Of a stretch of 16,749 nucleotides of DNA, positions 6,882 through 13,991 are shown one piece after another. A model generated the notes under the pieces. That model saw nothing but the letters and a program-made list of their open reading frames with translations, was not told the DNA's origin and did no database searches. Origin of the DNA: Opitutales bacterium (GTDB lineage Bacteria; Verrucomicrobiota; Verrucomicrobiia; Opitutales; Intestinicryptomonadaceae); NCBI GenBank assembly GCA_017526045.1, contig JAFXRX010000049.1, positions 1 to 16,749 of the forward strand, written 5' to 3'. A program made the translations under genes and the position numbers. Each line of letters opens with the position of its first letter. The first letter of the stretch is position 1.

Positions 6882-9017
6882 CTAATTGTTATTTGCGGAT
6901 TTTTTCTTCGGCTTGGAGCAGATTTTGAAAATCCCCGTGCATGCGCTTGCGCCCGATTCGTCGCTTACAAGGCATTTATAGGAAATTTCGGGGTATTTTT
7001 TTTGGGCGGTGAATGCAATTTCTTGCTTTGCCGACTTTGCCTCGACAAAGCCTTTGCCGTCGTTTTTATCGACGAGCCATTTGTATGAAAGAGCTCCTGT
7101 GTATTTTTTTGCGTTTGCGCGGATTGAAATTTTTTCGCCATAGGCGAGGTTTATCGCGGTGTCGGCGCCGTCGACTTCGAGGGCGCAGGCATAAGATTGC
7201 GCCGCGCCGATTGTCGGCTTTTGGGTGGCGCGCAGATTGCCGAATATGTCGCTTGCAACATCCGCGGTTTCGTCGAATTCGAAATTGTTTGCGGGCGAAT
7301 TTTGGCTTGGCATGTGCGCCGACGTTTCGCCCTCGGTGCGCAGCCCCAAAAATTGCGGGTCTGCCTCCAGAATGTTTTGGGTCGTCAGGTTTATGTATTG
7401 TTTTGCGGAGGGCAGGGAGGACGCAGCGGGGACGATGCAGTTGCGGATGTTAAAAGACGCGCTGCTTTTTACAATTCTGGGGGCGATGGGGTCGTAGCGC
7501 AGCGGGTCGGAGTTTTCGTATACCACAAAAAATATTTGCTCGGAGCAGACTTCAAAGCCCGTTTTGCCGTCTGCGAATATGCAGGAGCTTATGTCGGCTA
7601 TGCCGTTATTTGAAATGGCTGAGGCGGTTTCCGCGGAATTGCCAACGAACGTGCAGAAAAAGATTTTTGCGAAAGGTTCCAGGCCTTTTTTTGAGAACTG
7701 GCGCGAGGATATTGAAATTGCGCCTCCTAATTGCGCAGCGTTGCCTTCAAATTCCGAATTGACGATTTCAAACGGGGCTGTTGCCGCGGTTTGTGCGGGC
7801 GAAATTTCCGCGGCAAATTCGTCGGGAGAGTCGATTTGCATTATGTGTATCGGCGGAATTTCAAAAGGCACTGACGGCGGGAAGAATGCGGCTGCCCCTC
7901 CCGAGGACGCCGCGCGGTTTGAGAGAAAGCGGCAGGAGGAGATTGAAGCGGAGGAAGTTTCCGCGCCTTTTGCCGCGATTGCCCCGCCGCTGTTTGCGCT
8001 GTTTTTATAAAAGAAGTTTGAGAAAATTTCGGCGGCGGCGTCTTCGGGCGTGTAGGTAAAAATCGCCCCGCCGAGGGCGGTCGAGCCGTCCGCGGAATTT
8101 TGCAAAAATTTGTTTTGAAAAATCGCGCAGTCAGCAAGGCGCGGCTCCGCGAAAATCGCGCCGCCCGAGGCTCCGCCTGTCTGCGAGGATTGCAGCGAAA
8201 GATAAATTGTCCCGTTTGACTTTTTTTGCGACGCCGAATTTTTTTCGAATATGCAGTTAGAGATTTCGCCACCTGAAATTCTCGCTACGCCGCCCGATGC
8301 GGGCGAGTCGCCGTTATGGTTTATATATGCGCGGTTTTTTTTGAAGAGTGAGTTTGAAATTTTTACATCGCAGCTTGTGTCGTCTGCGAAAATCGCGCCC
8401 CCTGCGGCGCGCCGGCTGTTTTTGCTTGCCGCGCTGTTTGAGATAAATTGGCAGCCGCTTGCGGATAGGGTCGAGGAATTTGTTGCTGAAATTGCTCCGC
8501 CGCCTGCGGTGTTTTCGGGGTTTTTGGAATTTGAGGCTGTGTTGTTTTTAAATATGCAGTTTTCAAATTCGGCGTTTGAGCTGTCGAGGAAAAACGCGCC
8601 TCCGGAGATGTCGGAAGTTTCAGAGCAGGGCGTTTTTGCCGCGCCGTTTTTGAAGGTTATATTCGAGGCGCGAAGCGATGCGCCTTTTACTATAAACAGG
8701 CGTTTATTGCCGTTGCCGCGGATGATTGTAGGCTTTTTGCAGAGCGGCTTCGAACTGCTTTCAGAGCCTTCGAAGCCGCCGACAATTTCCAGGTCGGCGG
8801 AAATTTCGGCAGTCTCGGAAAGGGTGTATGTGCCTGATCTTAAAAATATTGCGTCTTGGCTTGACGCGGCTTTCAGCGCGCCTTGAAGCGTTCTTTTTGC
8901 GTTTTGCCAGCTTGAGCCGTCGCGCTTGTCCGAGCCGCGCGGGCTTACGTAAATTTCCGCGGCGCAAAGCAAGCCGCACGCCGCAAATATTATTGTCGCA
9001 AAAAATTTTTTTATCAT
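6882..9017 (-). CDS. Exported parallel beta-helix protein with chlamydial Pmp-like GGAI/FxxN repeats
   Basis: A 711-residue exported protein. The signal peptide is residues 1-20 (MIKKFF, hydrophobic core, CAA then EIYV). 'YVSPRGSDKRDGSSWQNA' then TLQGAL (43-48) is the usual N-cap of secreted right-handed beta-helix proteins. The helix region (about 70-480) carries GGA motifs at 139, 173, 206, 281, 285, 316, 344, 373 and 431, and FxxN motifs at 156, 191, 225, 257, 304, 336, 364, 423 and 457, largely alternating. This is the pattern of chlamydial polymorphic membrane protein (Pmp) repeats. An Ig-like domain (about 610-700, 'LSYKWLVDKNDG', 'ISYKCLVSDESGAS') closes the protein before a lysine-rich tail. 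Unlike Pmp proteins it has no C-terminal autotransporter barrel, and it has no PEP-CTERM, so the means of surface attachment is unclear. No Shine-Dalgarno is seen; TAAAAT (9027-9022) lies just before the ATG. Adhesin or polysaccharide binding is possible but not shown. Confidence 0.85.
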   Translation of the reverse strand: MIKKFFATIIFAACGLLCAAEIYVSPRGSDKRDGSSWQNAKRTLQGALKAASSQDAIFLRSGTYTLSETAEISADLEIVGGFEGSESSSKPLCKKPTIIRGNGNKRLFIVKGASLRASNITFKNGAAKTPCSETSDISGGAFFLDSSNAEFENCIFKNNTASNSKNPENTAGGGAISATNSSTLSASGCQFISNSAASKNSRRAAGGAIFADDTSCDVKISNSLFKKNRAYINHNGDSPASGGVARISGGEISNCIFEKNSASQKKSNGTIYLSLQSSQTGGASGGAIFAEPRLADCAIFQNKFLQNSADGSTALGGAIFTYTPEDAAAEIFSNFFYKNSANSGGAIAAKGAETSSASISSCRFLSNRAASSGGAAAFFPPSVPFEIPPIHIMQIDSPDEFAAEISPAQTAATAPFEIVNSEFEGNAAQLGGAISISSRQFSKKGLEPFAKIFFCTFVGNSAETASAISNNGIADISSCIFADGKTGFEVCSEQIFFVVYENSDPLRYDPIAPRIVKSSASFNIRNCIVPAASSLPSAKQYINLTTQNILEADPQFLGLRTEGETSAHMPSQNSPANNFEFDETADVASDIFGNLRATQKPTIGAAQSYACALEVDGADTAINLAYGEKISIRANAKKYTGALSYKWLVDKNDGKGFVEAKSAKQEIAFTAQKKYPEISYKCLVSDESGASACTGIFKICSKPKKKSANNN

Positions 9018-9062
9018 AAATATTTTATTGCGGCATTTTTAGCGCAATTTTGAGGGCGCGTC

Positions 9063-9091
9063 AACGGCGGATTGGCAAAATCGCCGTTTTT
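9063..9091 (+). promoter_or_regulatory. Hairpin with T run in the region before rplU
   Basis: AACGGCG (9063-9069) pairs with CGCCGTT (9082-9088) across a 12-base interior, followed by T at 9087-9091. It resembles an intrinsic terminator on the plus strand but lies between two divergent genes, where nothing obvious needs terminating. It could be a leader attenuator if an rplU promoter lies further upstream, or a relic. Confidence 0.25.
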
Positions 9092-9144
9092 GCGCGGGAA
9101 ATCGCCAAAATTTAAAAAAAATCCAAAAAAACGGAAAAAAAAGC

Positions 9145-9177
9145 TTGCGCATGCGCAAAATTCATATTTAGTAAGAT
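9145..9177 (+). promoter_or_regulatory. Candidate rplU promoter region containing a 14-base palindrome
   Basis: TTGCGCATGCGCAA (9145-9158) is a perfect palindrome. Its first half supplies a possible -35 (TTGCGC). Possible -10 hexamers are TAGTAA (9169-9174, spacing 18) and TAAGAT (9172-9177, spacing 21); neither is strong. The palindrome could be an operator for a dimeric regulator, but this is by eye only. Confidence 0.3.
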
Positions 9178-9198
9178 GATTTTTTAAAGATTTAAGAA

Positions 9199-9513
9199 AT
9201 GAAAGCGACAATTAAAGTTCAAGGTGCACAGCTTACAGTGGCTGAAGGCGACATTGTTTTCGTCAACCGTTTCAAGGGTTCAAACGCGGGCGACGTCGTT
9301 GAAATTAAGGACGTGCTCATGGCTGGCGAAGGCTCGGAAGTTAAATTTGGTTCACCGGCAATCGAAGGCGCAGTTGTAAAGGCTAAGATTCTCGAAAACA
9401 AGCGCGGCGAAAAGGTTGTAATCATCAAGAAAAAGCGCCGTCAGGGTTATGAGCGCAGGCAGGGCCACCGCCAGGAGCTCTCTGTCTTGAAAATCGAATC
9501 CATCAAGGCGTAA
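9199..9513 (+). CDS. rplU: 50S ribosomal protein bL21
   Basis: A 104-residue protein of normal length for bL21, which binds 23S rRNA in the large subunit. The N-terminus MKATIKVQGAQLTVAEGD follows the family's 'MYAVIKTGGKQYKVxxGD' pattern, and the basic C-terminal motif 'KKRRQGYERRQGHRQE' (78-93) is the family signature. It is followed by rpmA 18 bases downstream, the standard bacterial pair. The start agrees with the family N-terminus, although only a weak purine stretch (AAGA) precedes it rather than a clear Shine-Dalgarno. Confidence 0.97.
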   Translation: MKATIKVQGAQLTVAEGDIVFVNRFKGSNAGDVVEIKDVLMAGEGSEVKFGSPAIEGAVVKAKILENKRGEKVVIIKKKRRQGYERRQGHRQELSVLKIESIKA

Positions 9514-9531
9514 TCGAAAGGAACATCTTAT

Positions 9532-9774
9532 ATGGCACATAAAAAAGGTCAGGGCGCGGCTAAAAACGGCAGAGATTCTCGTTCACAGCGCCGCGGCGTA
9601 AAGAAATTCGGCGGCGAATACGTCGTTGCGGGCAACATCATTTTGCGCCAGTGCGGCACAAAAATCCGCGCGGGCGAAAACGTCGGCATGGGCCGCGACT
9701 ACACTTTGTACGCGCTCGTTGACGGCAATGTAAAGTGGGACGGCGCGCACCGCAAAGTCTCGGTTGTCGCGTAA
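9532..9774 (+). CDS. rpmA: 50S ribosomal protein bL27
   Basis: An 80-residue protein matching bL27, whose N-terminal tail reaches the peptidyl-transferase centre. It starts with the canonical MAHKKGQGAAKNGRDS and continues with QRRGVKKFGGE, AGNIILRQ.GTK and NVGMGRDYTLYAL. It needs no proteolytic trimming of an N-terminal extension, unlike the Firmicutes form. AAAGGA (9517-9522) lies 9 bases before the ATG. An intrinsic terminator follows directly, so the common third gene obgE is not part of this operon. Confidence 0.98.
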   Translation: MAHKKGQGAAKNGRDSRSQRRGVKKFGGEYVVAGNIILRQCGTKIRAGENVGMGRDYTLYALVDGNVKWDGAHRKVSVVA

Positions 9775-9797
9775 GCCAAATTTAAAAAAAATTTTTT

Positions 9798-9835
9798 AAG
9801 AGCCGGCGGCGTTTGCTTTCGGCTCTTTTATTTTT
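9798..9835 (+). terminator. Intrinsic terminator of rplU-rpmA
   Basis: AAGAGCCG (9798-9805) pairs with CGGCTCTT (9820-9827) around a 14-base loop, followed by a T-rich tract (9826-9835). It lies 23 bases after the rpmA stop. Confidence 0.87.
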
Positions 9836-9836
9836 C

Positions 9837-9864
9837 TTGAACCGAATGTTTGTTTAATTAGATT
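9837..9864 (+). promoter_or_regulatory. Candidate rph promoter
   Basis: TTGAAC (9837-9842) and TAGATT (9859-9864) are 16 bases apart, each 4 of 6 to consensus. The predicted start near 9871 would be only about two bases before the rph ATG (9873). No Shine-Dalgarno is visible, so the mRNA could be nearly leaderless. Confidence 0.3.
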
Positions 9865-9872
9865 TTTTTAAT

Positions 9873-10610
9873 ATGGAAAATGAATTTGCAAGACCCGACG
9901 GCAGGCGCGCAAACGAAATGCGCGCGGTGTCGTTTCAGACAAATTTCGCCCCGCATGCGGCGGGCTCGGCGCTCGTAAGCTTCGGCAACACTAAGGTGAT
10001 TTGCGCGGCGTGCCTCGAAAAGAAAGTCCCCTCGTGGATGAACGCGCTCGAAAACCCGCAGGGCTGGATTAGCGCGGAATACAGCATGCTGCCATATTCG
10101 ACACTGACCCGCAAGCCGCGCCCCGCGATGGGCAAGCAGGACGGCAGAAGCGTCGAAATCCAGCGCTTAATCGGCAGGTCTTTGCGGGCGGTTGCGGATT
10201 TGACGAAGCTTGCCGGCTACACGATGTGGATTGACTGCGACGTCTTGCAGGCGGACGGCGGCACGCGCACTGCGTCGATTTCCGGGGCTTATGTCGCGGC
10301 GAAAATCGCCGTTAAAAAGCTGATTGAAGCGGGCGAGCTTGCGGAGGACCCGTTTACGGATTCAGTCGCGGCGGTGTCGGTCGGAATTTACGAGGGCAAT
10401 GTCGTCTTGGATTTGCCCTACGTCGAGGACAGCGCGGCGAGCGTCGACTCGAACATAGTGATGACGGGCTCGGGCAAGTTTGTCGAGCTTCAGTCGACGG
10501 GTGAAGAGGCGACGTTCAATTCCGACGAGCTTTCAAAATTCATTGAGTTTGCAAAAATCGGGATTGCGAACATCACCGCGCTTCAAAACGAGGCGCTAAA
10601 AAATGCTTAA
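9873..10610 (+). CDS. rph: RNase PH (tRNA nucleotidyltransferase)
   Basis: A 245-residue cytoplasmic exoribonuclease that trims the 3' ends of tRNA precursors by phosphorolysis. Family landmarks in order are RPDGR (7-11), GWISAEYSMLPYST (64-77), 'GRSVEIQRLIGRSLRA' (91-106), 'IDCDVLQADGGTRTASISGA' (120-139, with the phosphate-binding GTR), LDLPYVEDSAASVDSNIVMTG and FVELQSTGEEATF. The length is normal (about 240-260). The usual GMLPRST is SMLPYST here. The small cysteine protein gene starts 5 bases after the stop, implying one transcript. A tRNA-Asn gene with an encoded CCA is also in the window, but the two are not linked in transcription. Confidence 0.96.
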   Translation: MENEFARPDGRRANEMRAVSFQTNFAPHAAGSALVSFGNTKVICAACLEKKVPSWMNALENPQGWISAEYSMLPYSTLTRKPRPAMGKQDGRSVEIQRLIGRSLRAVADLTKLAGYTMWIDCDVLQADGGTRTASISGAYVAAKIAVKKLIEAGELAEDPFTDSVAAVSVGIYEGNVVLDLPYVEDSAASVDSNIVMTGSGKFVELQSTGEEATFNSDELSKFIEFAKIGIANITALQNEALKNA

Positions 10611-10615
10611 ATCTT

Positions 10616-10960
10616 ATGGGCGAAAATTCAAATTCAGAAAAAGTTGAGGCGGCTGTAAAATATTTCCGCAACCCGTATTCATGCGCGCAGGCGGTGTACG
10701 CGGCGTTTGCCAAAAATCCCTCCGACGAGAAGCTTGCCTATTACAAGGCAAACAGCGGCGGCAGGTGCGAGGGCGGCTTTTGCGGCGCTTTGTTTGCCGC
10801 AAGGGATTTTGTGCCCGAAAAAAACCGCGCTTTGCTTGACGAGTATTTCGCAAAAAACGCGGGGGCTTTAAAATGCCGCGAGATAAAAACTGTCGCGAAA
10901 ACTCCGTGCGCAGACTGCGTGAAATTCGCGGCGCAAGGCGTCGAAAAATTCGCGCAGTAA
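10616..10960 (+). CDS. Small C_GCAxxG_C_C-type putative redox protein
   Basis: A 114-residue cytoplasmic protein with six cysteines at 23, 51, 56, 87, 98 and 101. The order 'YSCAQAV', GGRCEGGFCGALFAARD, 'LKCREIK' and 'CADCVKFAA' matches the C_GCAxxG_C_C family of putative redox-active or metal-binding proteins. The canonical CGALxGA core appears as CGALFAA, and the family C..CV ending is intact. Family members are usually 120-160 residues, so this is a compact version. It starts 5 bases after rph and ends 41 bases before the convergent ppk1 stop. The plus-strand DNA 10981-11003 is GC-rich then T-rich, but I see no good terminator stem. The molecular role of the family is not well established. 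Confidence 0.72.
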   Translation: MGENSNSEKVEAAVKYFRNPYSCAQAVYAAFAKNPSDEKLAYYKANSGGRCEGGFCGALFAARDFVPEKNRALLDEYFAKNAGALKCREIKTVAKTPCADCVKFAAQGVEKFAQ

Positions 10961-11001
10961 AAAAGATTTTTATGCTTGGTCTGACGCGCCGCGGCGGGTT
11001 T

Positions 11002-13113
11002 TTACGCCTCGGCGTTTTTCGTTTTCTGGGCGGAGGATTGCATGAAAAATTCCTGCGCTGAAAACTGCGGAGCGGACTTCATTTTTGCCTCCTTGTAATA
11101 TGCGCCGTTTGAGTGCAGGAAGTCGGAGTACATATTGTCTTTTAGAAGTGTCGCCAAAATTTCGTCGATGATGCGGCTTTTAATTTGCGCGTTTTCTATG
11201 GGGAAGATGCATTCGATTCTGCGGAACATATTGCGCGGCATGATGTCGCCCGAGCCCGCGAACACGAGCGGGTTGCCGCCGTTTTCAAAGTAGTATATGC
11301 GGCTGTGCTCGAGGTAGACGCCGACGATGCTTTTTACTGTTATGTTTTCGCTGATGCCCTTTACTTGCGGCACGAGCCCGCAGATGCCGCGCACGACCAG
11401 GTCTATTTTTACGCCCGCCTGCGACGCCTCGTAGAGAATGTCGATTGCCGAGGGCTCGATTAGCGAATTTGTCTTTGCCACAATCCGCGCGGGCTTGCCT
11501 TCTTTTGCATTTTTGATTTCGTTTCGGACAAGCTCCATGAAGCGCGAGTGGAAGTTGAAGGGAGCTACCATCAGCTTTTCAAACTGCGGGTTTGCGACTT
11601 TGCCGGTAAGCGTGTTGAAAACTTTTGCGACTTCCTCGCATATTGTTTTGTCCGCCGTAAAGAACGACATGTCGGTGTATTGCTTGGCGGTTTTGGAGTT
11701 GTAGTTGCCTGTTCCTATGTGGGCGTAAAGGCGCATTCCCTCGCTTTCGCGGCGGACAATTAGGCATATTTTGCAGTGGGTTTTAAGCCCCACAATGCCG
11801 TAGACGACGTGCACGCCCATTTCTTCGAGCTCGCGCGCCCAGCGTATATTTTTTTCCTCGTCGCCGCGGGCTTTGAGCTCCACGAGCACCGTAACCTGCT
11901 TGCCTTTCATCGCCGCTTCTTTTAGCGAATTTAGGATGCGCGAGTCGGAATTTGTGCGGTAGAGGGTTAACTTTATCGCAAAAACCGACTCGTCGAGCGC
12001 GGCTCTTTCGATAAAATCTTCGACGGGCTGGAAGCTTTCGTAGGGGTGGTGCAAAAGCCTGTCGGCGGATTTTATCGTGCTTAAAATCGCGTCGGGGTCT
12101 TTGAATTCCTTTGGCAGGAAGGGCTTAAACGGCGGGAATTTCAGGTCGGGGCGGTTTATTAAATCGTACGCTGTGTCAAGCCGCATCATGTTTATCGGCG
12201 AGAGCGAAACTTTGTAGACGTCGTCGGGCTCCAAGTCGAGCGCGTTCAAAAGAAGCTTTAAATTGTTTTCGGCGATGCAGTCTTCGACTTCGAGGCGGAC
12301 TGCCGCTCCCTTCTTTTGGCGGTGCAGCTCGTCTTCGATTGTCTTTAAGAGGTTTTCGGTTTCTTCTTCGTCGATGTACAAGTCGGAATTGCGCGTGGCG
12401 CGGAAGAGGGCGCGGTTGCGGATTTTGTAGCCCGGGAAAAGCTTTTCCGCGAAATATTTTACGATGTCGCTTAAAAACACGAGGCGGTACTCGTCGTCTT
12501 TGCCGCCTTCAATTCTCACGACCCTCGAAAGAATTTGCGGGGTGTGGACAATCGCGGTTTCCGACGGGGCGCGCCTAAGTGTGGCGTTTGCTATCGAGAA
12601 CATCGCGTAGGTGCCCTTGTTTTTTACGAAGGGGAAGGGGTGCGCGGGGTCGACCGCCATGGGCGTCAGGGCGGGGTAGATGTTGGAGTCGAAATACTTT
12701 TCAAGCCAGAGCTTTTCGGCTTTTGTGCATTCGCTTATCGGGATTATGAAGATTTTTTGGCGGCGCAGCTCCGGCTGGATTTCTTCGCTGAAAACCCTGT
12801 ATTTGTCGGCAGCCATGGCCTGCGTCTGGACGTGTATTCGGCGCAGGAGCTCGCGCGGGCCGATGCCGTCGAAGTCCGCCGCAAGCGCGCCCGATTCTAT
12901 TTGCTGTATGAGCCCCGCGACTCGGATTTCAAAAAATTCGTCGAGGTTCGAGCTTACAATCGAAAGAAACCTCAGCCTTTCGAGCAGCGGAAAATTCGGG
13001 TTCGAGCAGAGGTTGAGCACGCGCCTGTTGAACGCAAGCCAGCTAAGCTCCCTGTTGATGTACGGATATTTTTTCCCCTTCGGCTTTGAAACTGTTTGTC
13101 TTGCGGCTCTCAT
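11002..13113 (-). CDS. ppk1: Polyphosphate kinase 1
   Basis: A 703-residue enzyme that reversibly polymerises the ATP gamma-phosphate into inorganic polyphosphate, usually at the inner membrane. All PPK1 regions are present: N-terminal 'YINRELSWLAFNRRVL' and 'RLRFLSIVSSNLDEFFEIRV' (residues 18-65), the LTPMAVDPAHPFPF linker, 'HHPYESFQPVEDFI' (355-368), AIKLTLYRT, and the two PLD-like C-terminal domains. His446 (KTHCK) is the likely phosphorylated His and His465 (YAHIGTGNYN) the second; their 19-residue spacing equals that of H435/H454 in the E. coli enzyme. Length is normal (about 690). No Shine-Dalgarno precedes the ATG; a candidate -10 GATAAT (13134-13129) with TTGTTT (13156-13151) sits close upstream. 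No ppx gene is adjacent. Confidence 0.97.
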   Translation of the reverse strand: MRAARQTVSKPKGKKYPYINRELSWLAFNRRVLNLCSNPNFPLLERLRFLSIVSSNLDEFFEIRVAGLIQQIESGALAADFDGIGPRELLRRIHVQTQAMAADKYRVFSEEIQPELRRQKIFIIPISECTKAEKLWLEKYFDSNIYPALTPMAVDPAHPFPFVKNKGTYAMFSIANATLRRAPSETAIVHTPQILSRVVRIEGGKDDEYRLVFLSDIVKYFAEKLFPGYKIRNRALFRATRNSDLYIDEEETENLLKTIEDELHRQKKGAAVRLEVEDCIAENNLKLLLNALDLEPDDVYKVSLSPINMMRLDTAYDLINRPDLKFPPFKPFLPKEFKDPDAILSTIKSADRLLHHPYESFQPVEDFIERAALDESVFAIKLTLYRTNSDSRILNSLKEAAMKGKQVTVLVELKARGDEEKNIRWARELEEMGVHVVYGIVGLKTHCKICLIVRRESEGMRLYAHIGTGNYNSKTAKQYTDMSFFTADKTICEEVAKVFNTLTGKVANPQFEKLMVAPFNFHSRFMELVRNEIKNAKEGKPARIVAKTNSLIEPSAIDILYEASQAGVKIDLVVRGICGLVPQVKGISENITVKSIVGVYLEHSRIYYFENGGNPLVFAGSGDIMPRNMFRRIECIFPIENAQIKSRIIDEILATLLKDNMYSDFLHSNGAYYKEAKMKSAPQFSAQEFFMQSSAQKTKNAEA

Positions 13114-13128
13114 ACTTTTTTTTAGTAC

Positions 13129-13156
13129 ATTATCGGCGTTTGCGTTTTAAAAACAA
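13129..13156 (-). promoter_or_regulatory. Candidate ppk1 promoter
   Basis: On the minus strand TTGTTT (13156-13151) and GATAAT (13134-13129, 5 of 6 to consensus) are 16 bases apart. The transcript would start around 13122, leaving a leader of about nine A-rich bases. Confidence 0.35.
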
Positions 13157-13181
13157 GCATTTTTGCAGGCGGGAAAAATAC

Positions 13182-13210
13182 TTGCAAGACAAGAATCAAT
13201 TAAGCATCAT
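13182..13210 (+). promoter_or_regulatory. Candidate promoter for the IMPase-family/nadC operon
   Basis: TTGCAA (13182-13187) and CATCAT (13205-13210) are 17 bases apart, each 4 of 6 to consensus. The start would fall within about five bases of the ATG at 13221. Weak, by-eye call. Confidence 0.22.
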
Positions 13211-13220
13211 TTGGCAAGTT

Positions 13221-13979
13221 ATGGATAATCTTGAAATGTTGAACTTCGCGCGGGAGGCCGCGCAAAAGGCGGGCGACAGGCTCCGCGGCATAACGGCGCG
13301 GCGCGTGAATAGCGACGCGGCAAACGACGTAAAATTGCAGGAGGACGTCGAGAGCGAAATTTTCATACGCGGGCTTTTGGCGCAGACGGGAATTGAGGTT
13401 GTCGGCGAAGAAAAGGGCGGAGACGCCTCTTTGATTTCGCGCAAAGAGCCCTATTGGGTTGTCGACCCGATTGACGGGACTTTCAATTTTTTGAGGGGGC
13501 TGCCGAATGTTAGCGTGAGCATCGGGCTCATGCGCGGCATGGAGCCGATTGTCGGGGCGGTTTACGATTTCACAAGGGGCGAGATGTTTAGCGGCGGCAG
13601 GGAATTCGGGCTGTTTTTAAACGGCGAAAAAGTTTCGCCGCGCTGGGCGAAGAGCAGGGCGCAGGCGGTTGTGATGACGGGCTTCCCGAGCATAACCGAT
13701 TACAGCGACGAAAACATGAAGAGGTTTGTAAAGCGAATGCAGACTTTCAAAAAGGTGCGCATGTGCGGAAGCGCCGCGATTGCCTGCGCGTGGGTCGCCT
13801 CGGGCAGGGCTGACTGCTACGACGAGCGCGGCATAAATTTGTGGGACATCGCCGCGGGTCTTGCGCTGATAGAGGGCGCGGGCGGCGTTTGGAAGTGCGA
13901 GGGCGCGGGCATTGAAGGGCGGCCGCTGACATTCAATTTGCAGCTTGCCTGCCGCGAGGAATTTTACATAAAGGACTGA
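13221..13979 (+). CDS. Inositol-monophosphatase-family phosphatase
   Basis: A 252-residue Mg-dependent sugar/inositol phosphatase of the IMPase/SuhB/CysQ superfamily. The metal-binding motifs are present: GEE (62-64), 'DPIDGTFNF' (82-90) and WDIAAG (208-213). The family lysine/VTxAD segment near residue 38 reads 'DVKLQEDVESE', a variant that makes plain inositol-phosphate specificity uncertain. The frame is open back to 13086, but the ATG at 13221 gives the usual N-terminus (MDNLEMLNFAREAAQKAG), and the earlier codons would overlap the ppk1 start. nadC follows 12 bases after the stop. Substrate could be inositol-1-phosphate, a sugar phosphate, or NADP/PAP as in some relatives. The link to nadC makes a nucleotide-related substrate thinkable, but nothing in the sequence proves it. 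Confidence 0.9.
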   Translation: MDNLEMLNFAREAAQKAGDRLRGITARRVNSDAANDVKLQEDVESEIFIRGLLAQTGIEVVGEEKGGDASLISRKEPYWVVDPIDGTFNFLRGLPNVSVSIGLMRGMEPIVGAVYDFTRGEMFSGGREFGLFLNGEKVSPRWAKSRAQAVVMTGFPSITDYSDENMKRFVKRMQTFKKVRMCGSAAIACAWVASGRADCYDERGINLWDIAAGLALIEGAGGVWKCEGAGIEGRPLTFNLQLACREEFYIKD

Positions 13980-13991
13980 TTTTTTAAGGAT

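Noticed and set aside
8251..8886. Plus-strand open frame of 211 codons inside the beta-helix gene
   Set aside because: The minus-strand frame has a signal peptide and regular GGAI/FxxN repeats; the plus-strand reading is its mirror, with periodic residues but no start signal or family.
9775..9872. obgE as the expected third gene after rplU-rpmA
   Set aside because: The region holds a terminator and the rph promoter only; obgE must lie elsewhere in the genome.
10987..10996. CGCCGCGGCG palindrome followed by T5 between the cysteine-protein gene and ppk1
   Set aside because: A self-complementary 10-mer leaves almost no loop for a hairpin, so terminator function is doubtful despite the convergent position.
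12535..13089. Plus-strand open frame of 184 codons opposite the ppk1 N-terminus
   Set aside because: ppk1 is conserved over the whole stretch on the other strand; this frame has no recognisable content.
13086..13220. Upstream extension of the IMPase-family gene
   Set aside because: The frame is open, but the extra 45 residues are basic and unlike the family N-terminus, and they would overlap the ppk1 start; the ATG at 13221 fits better.
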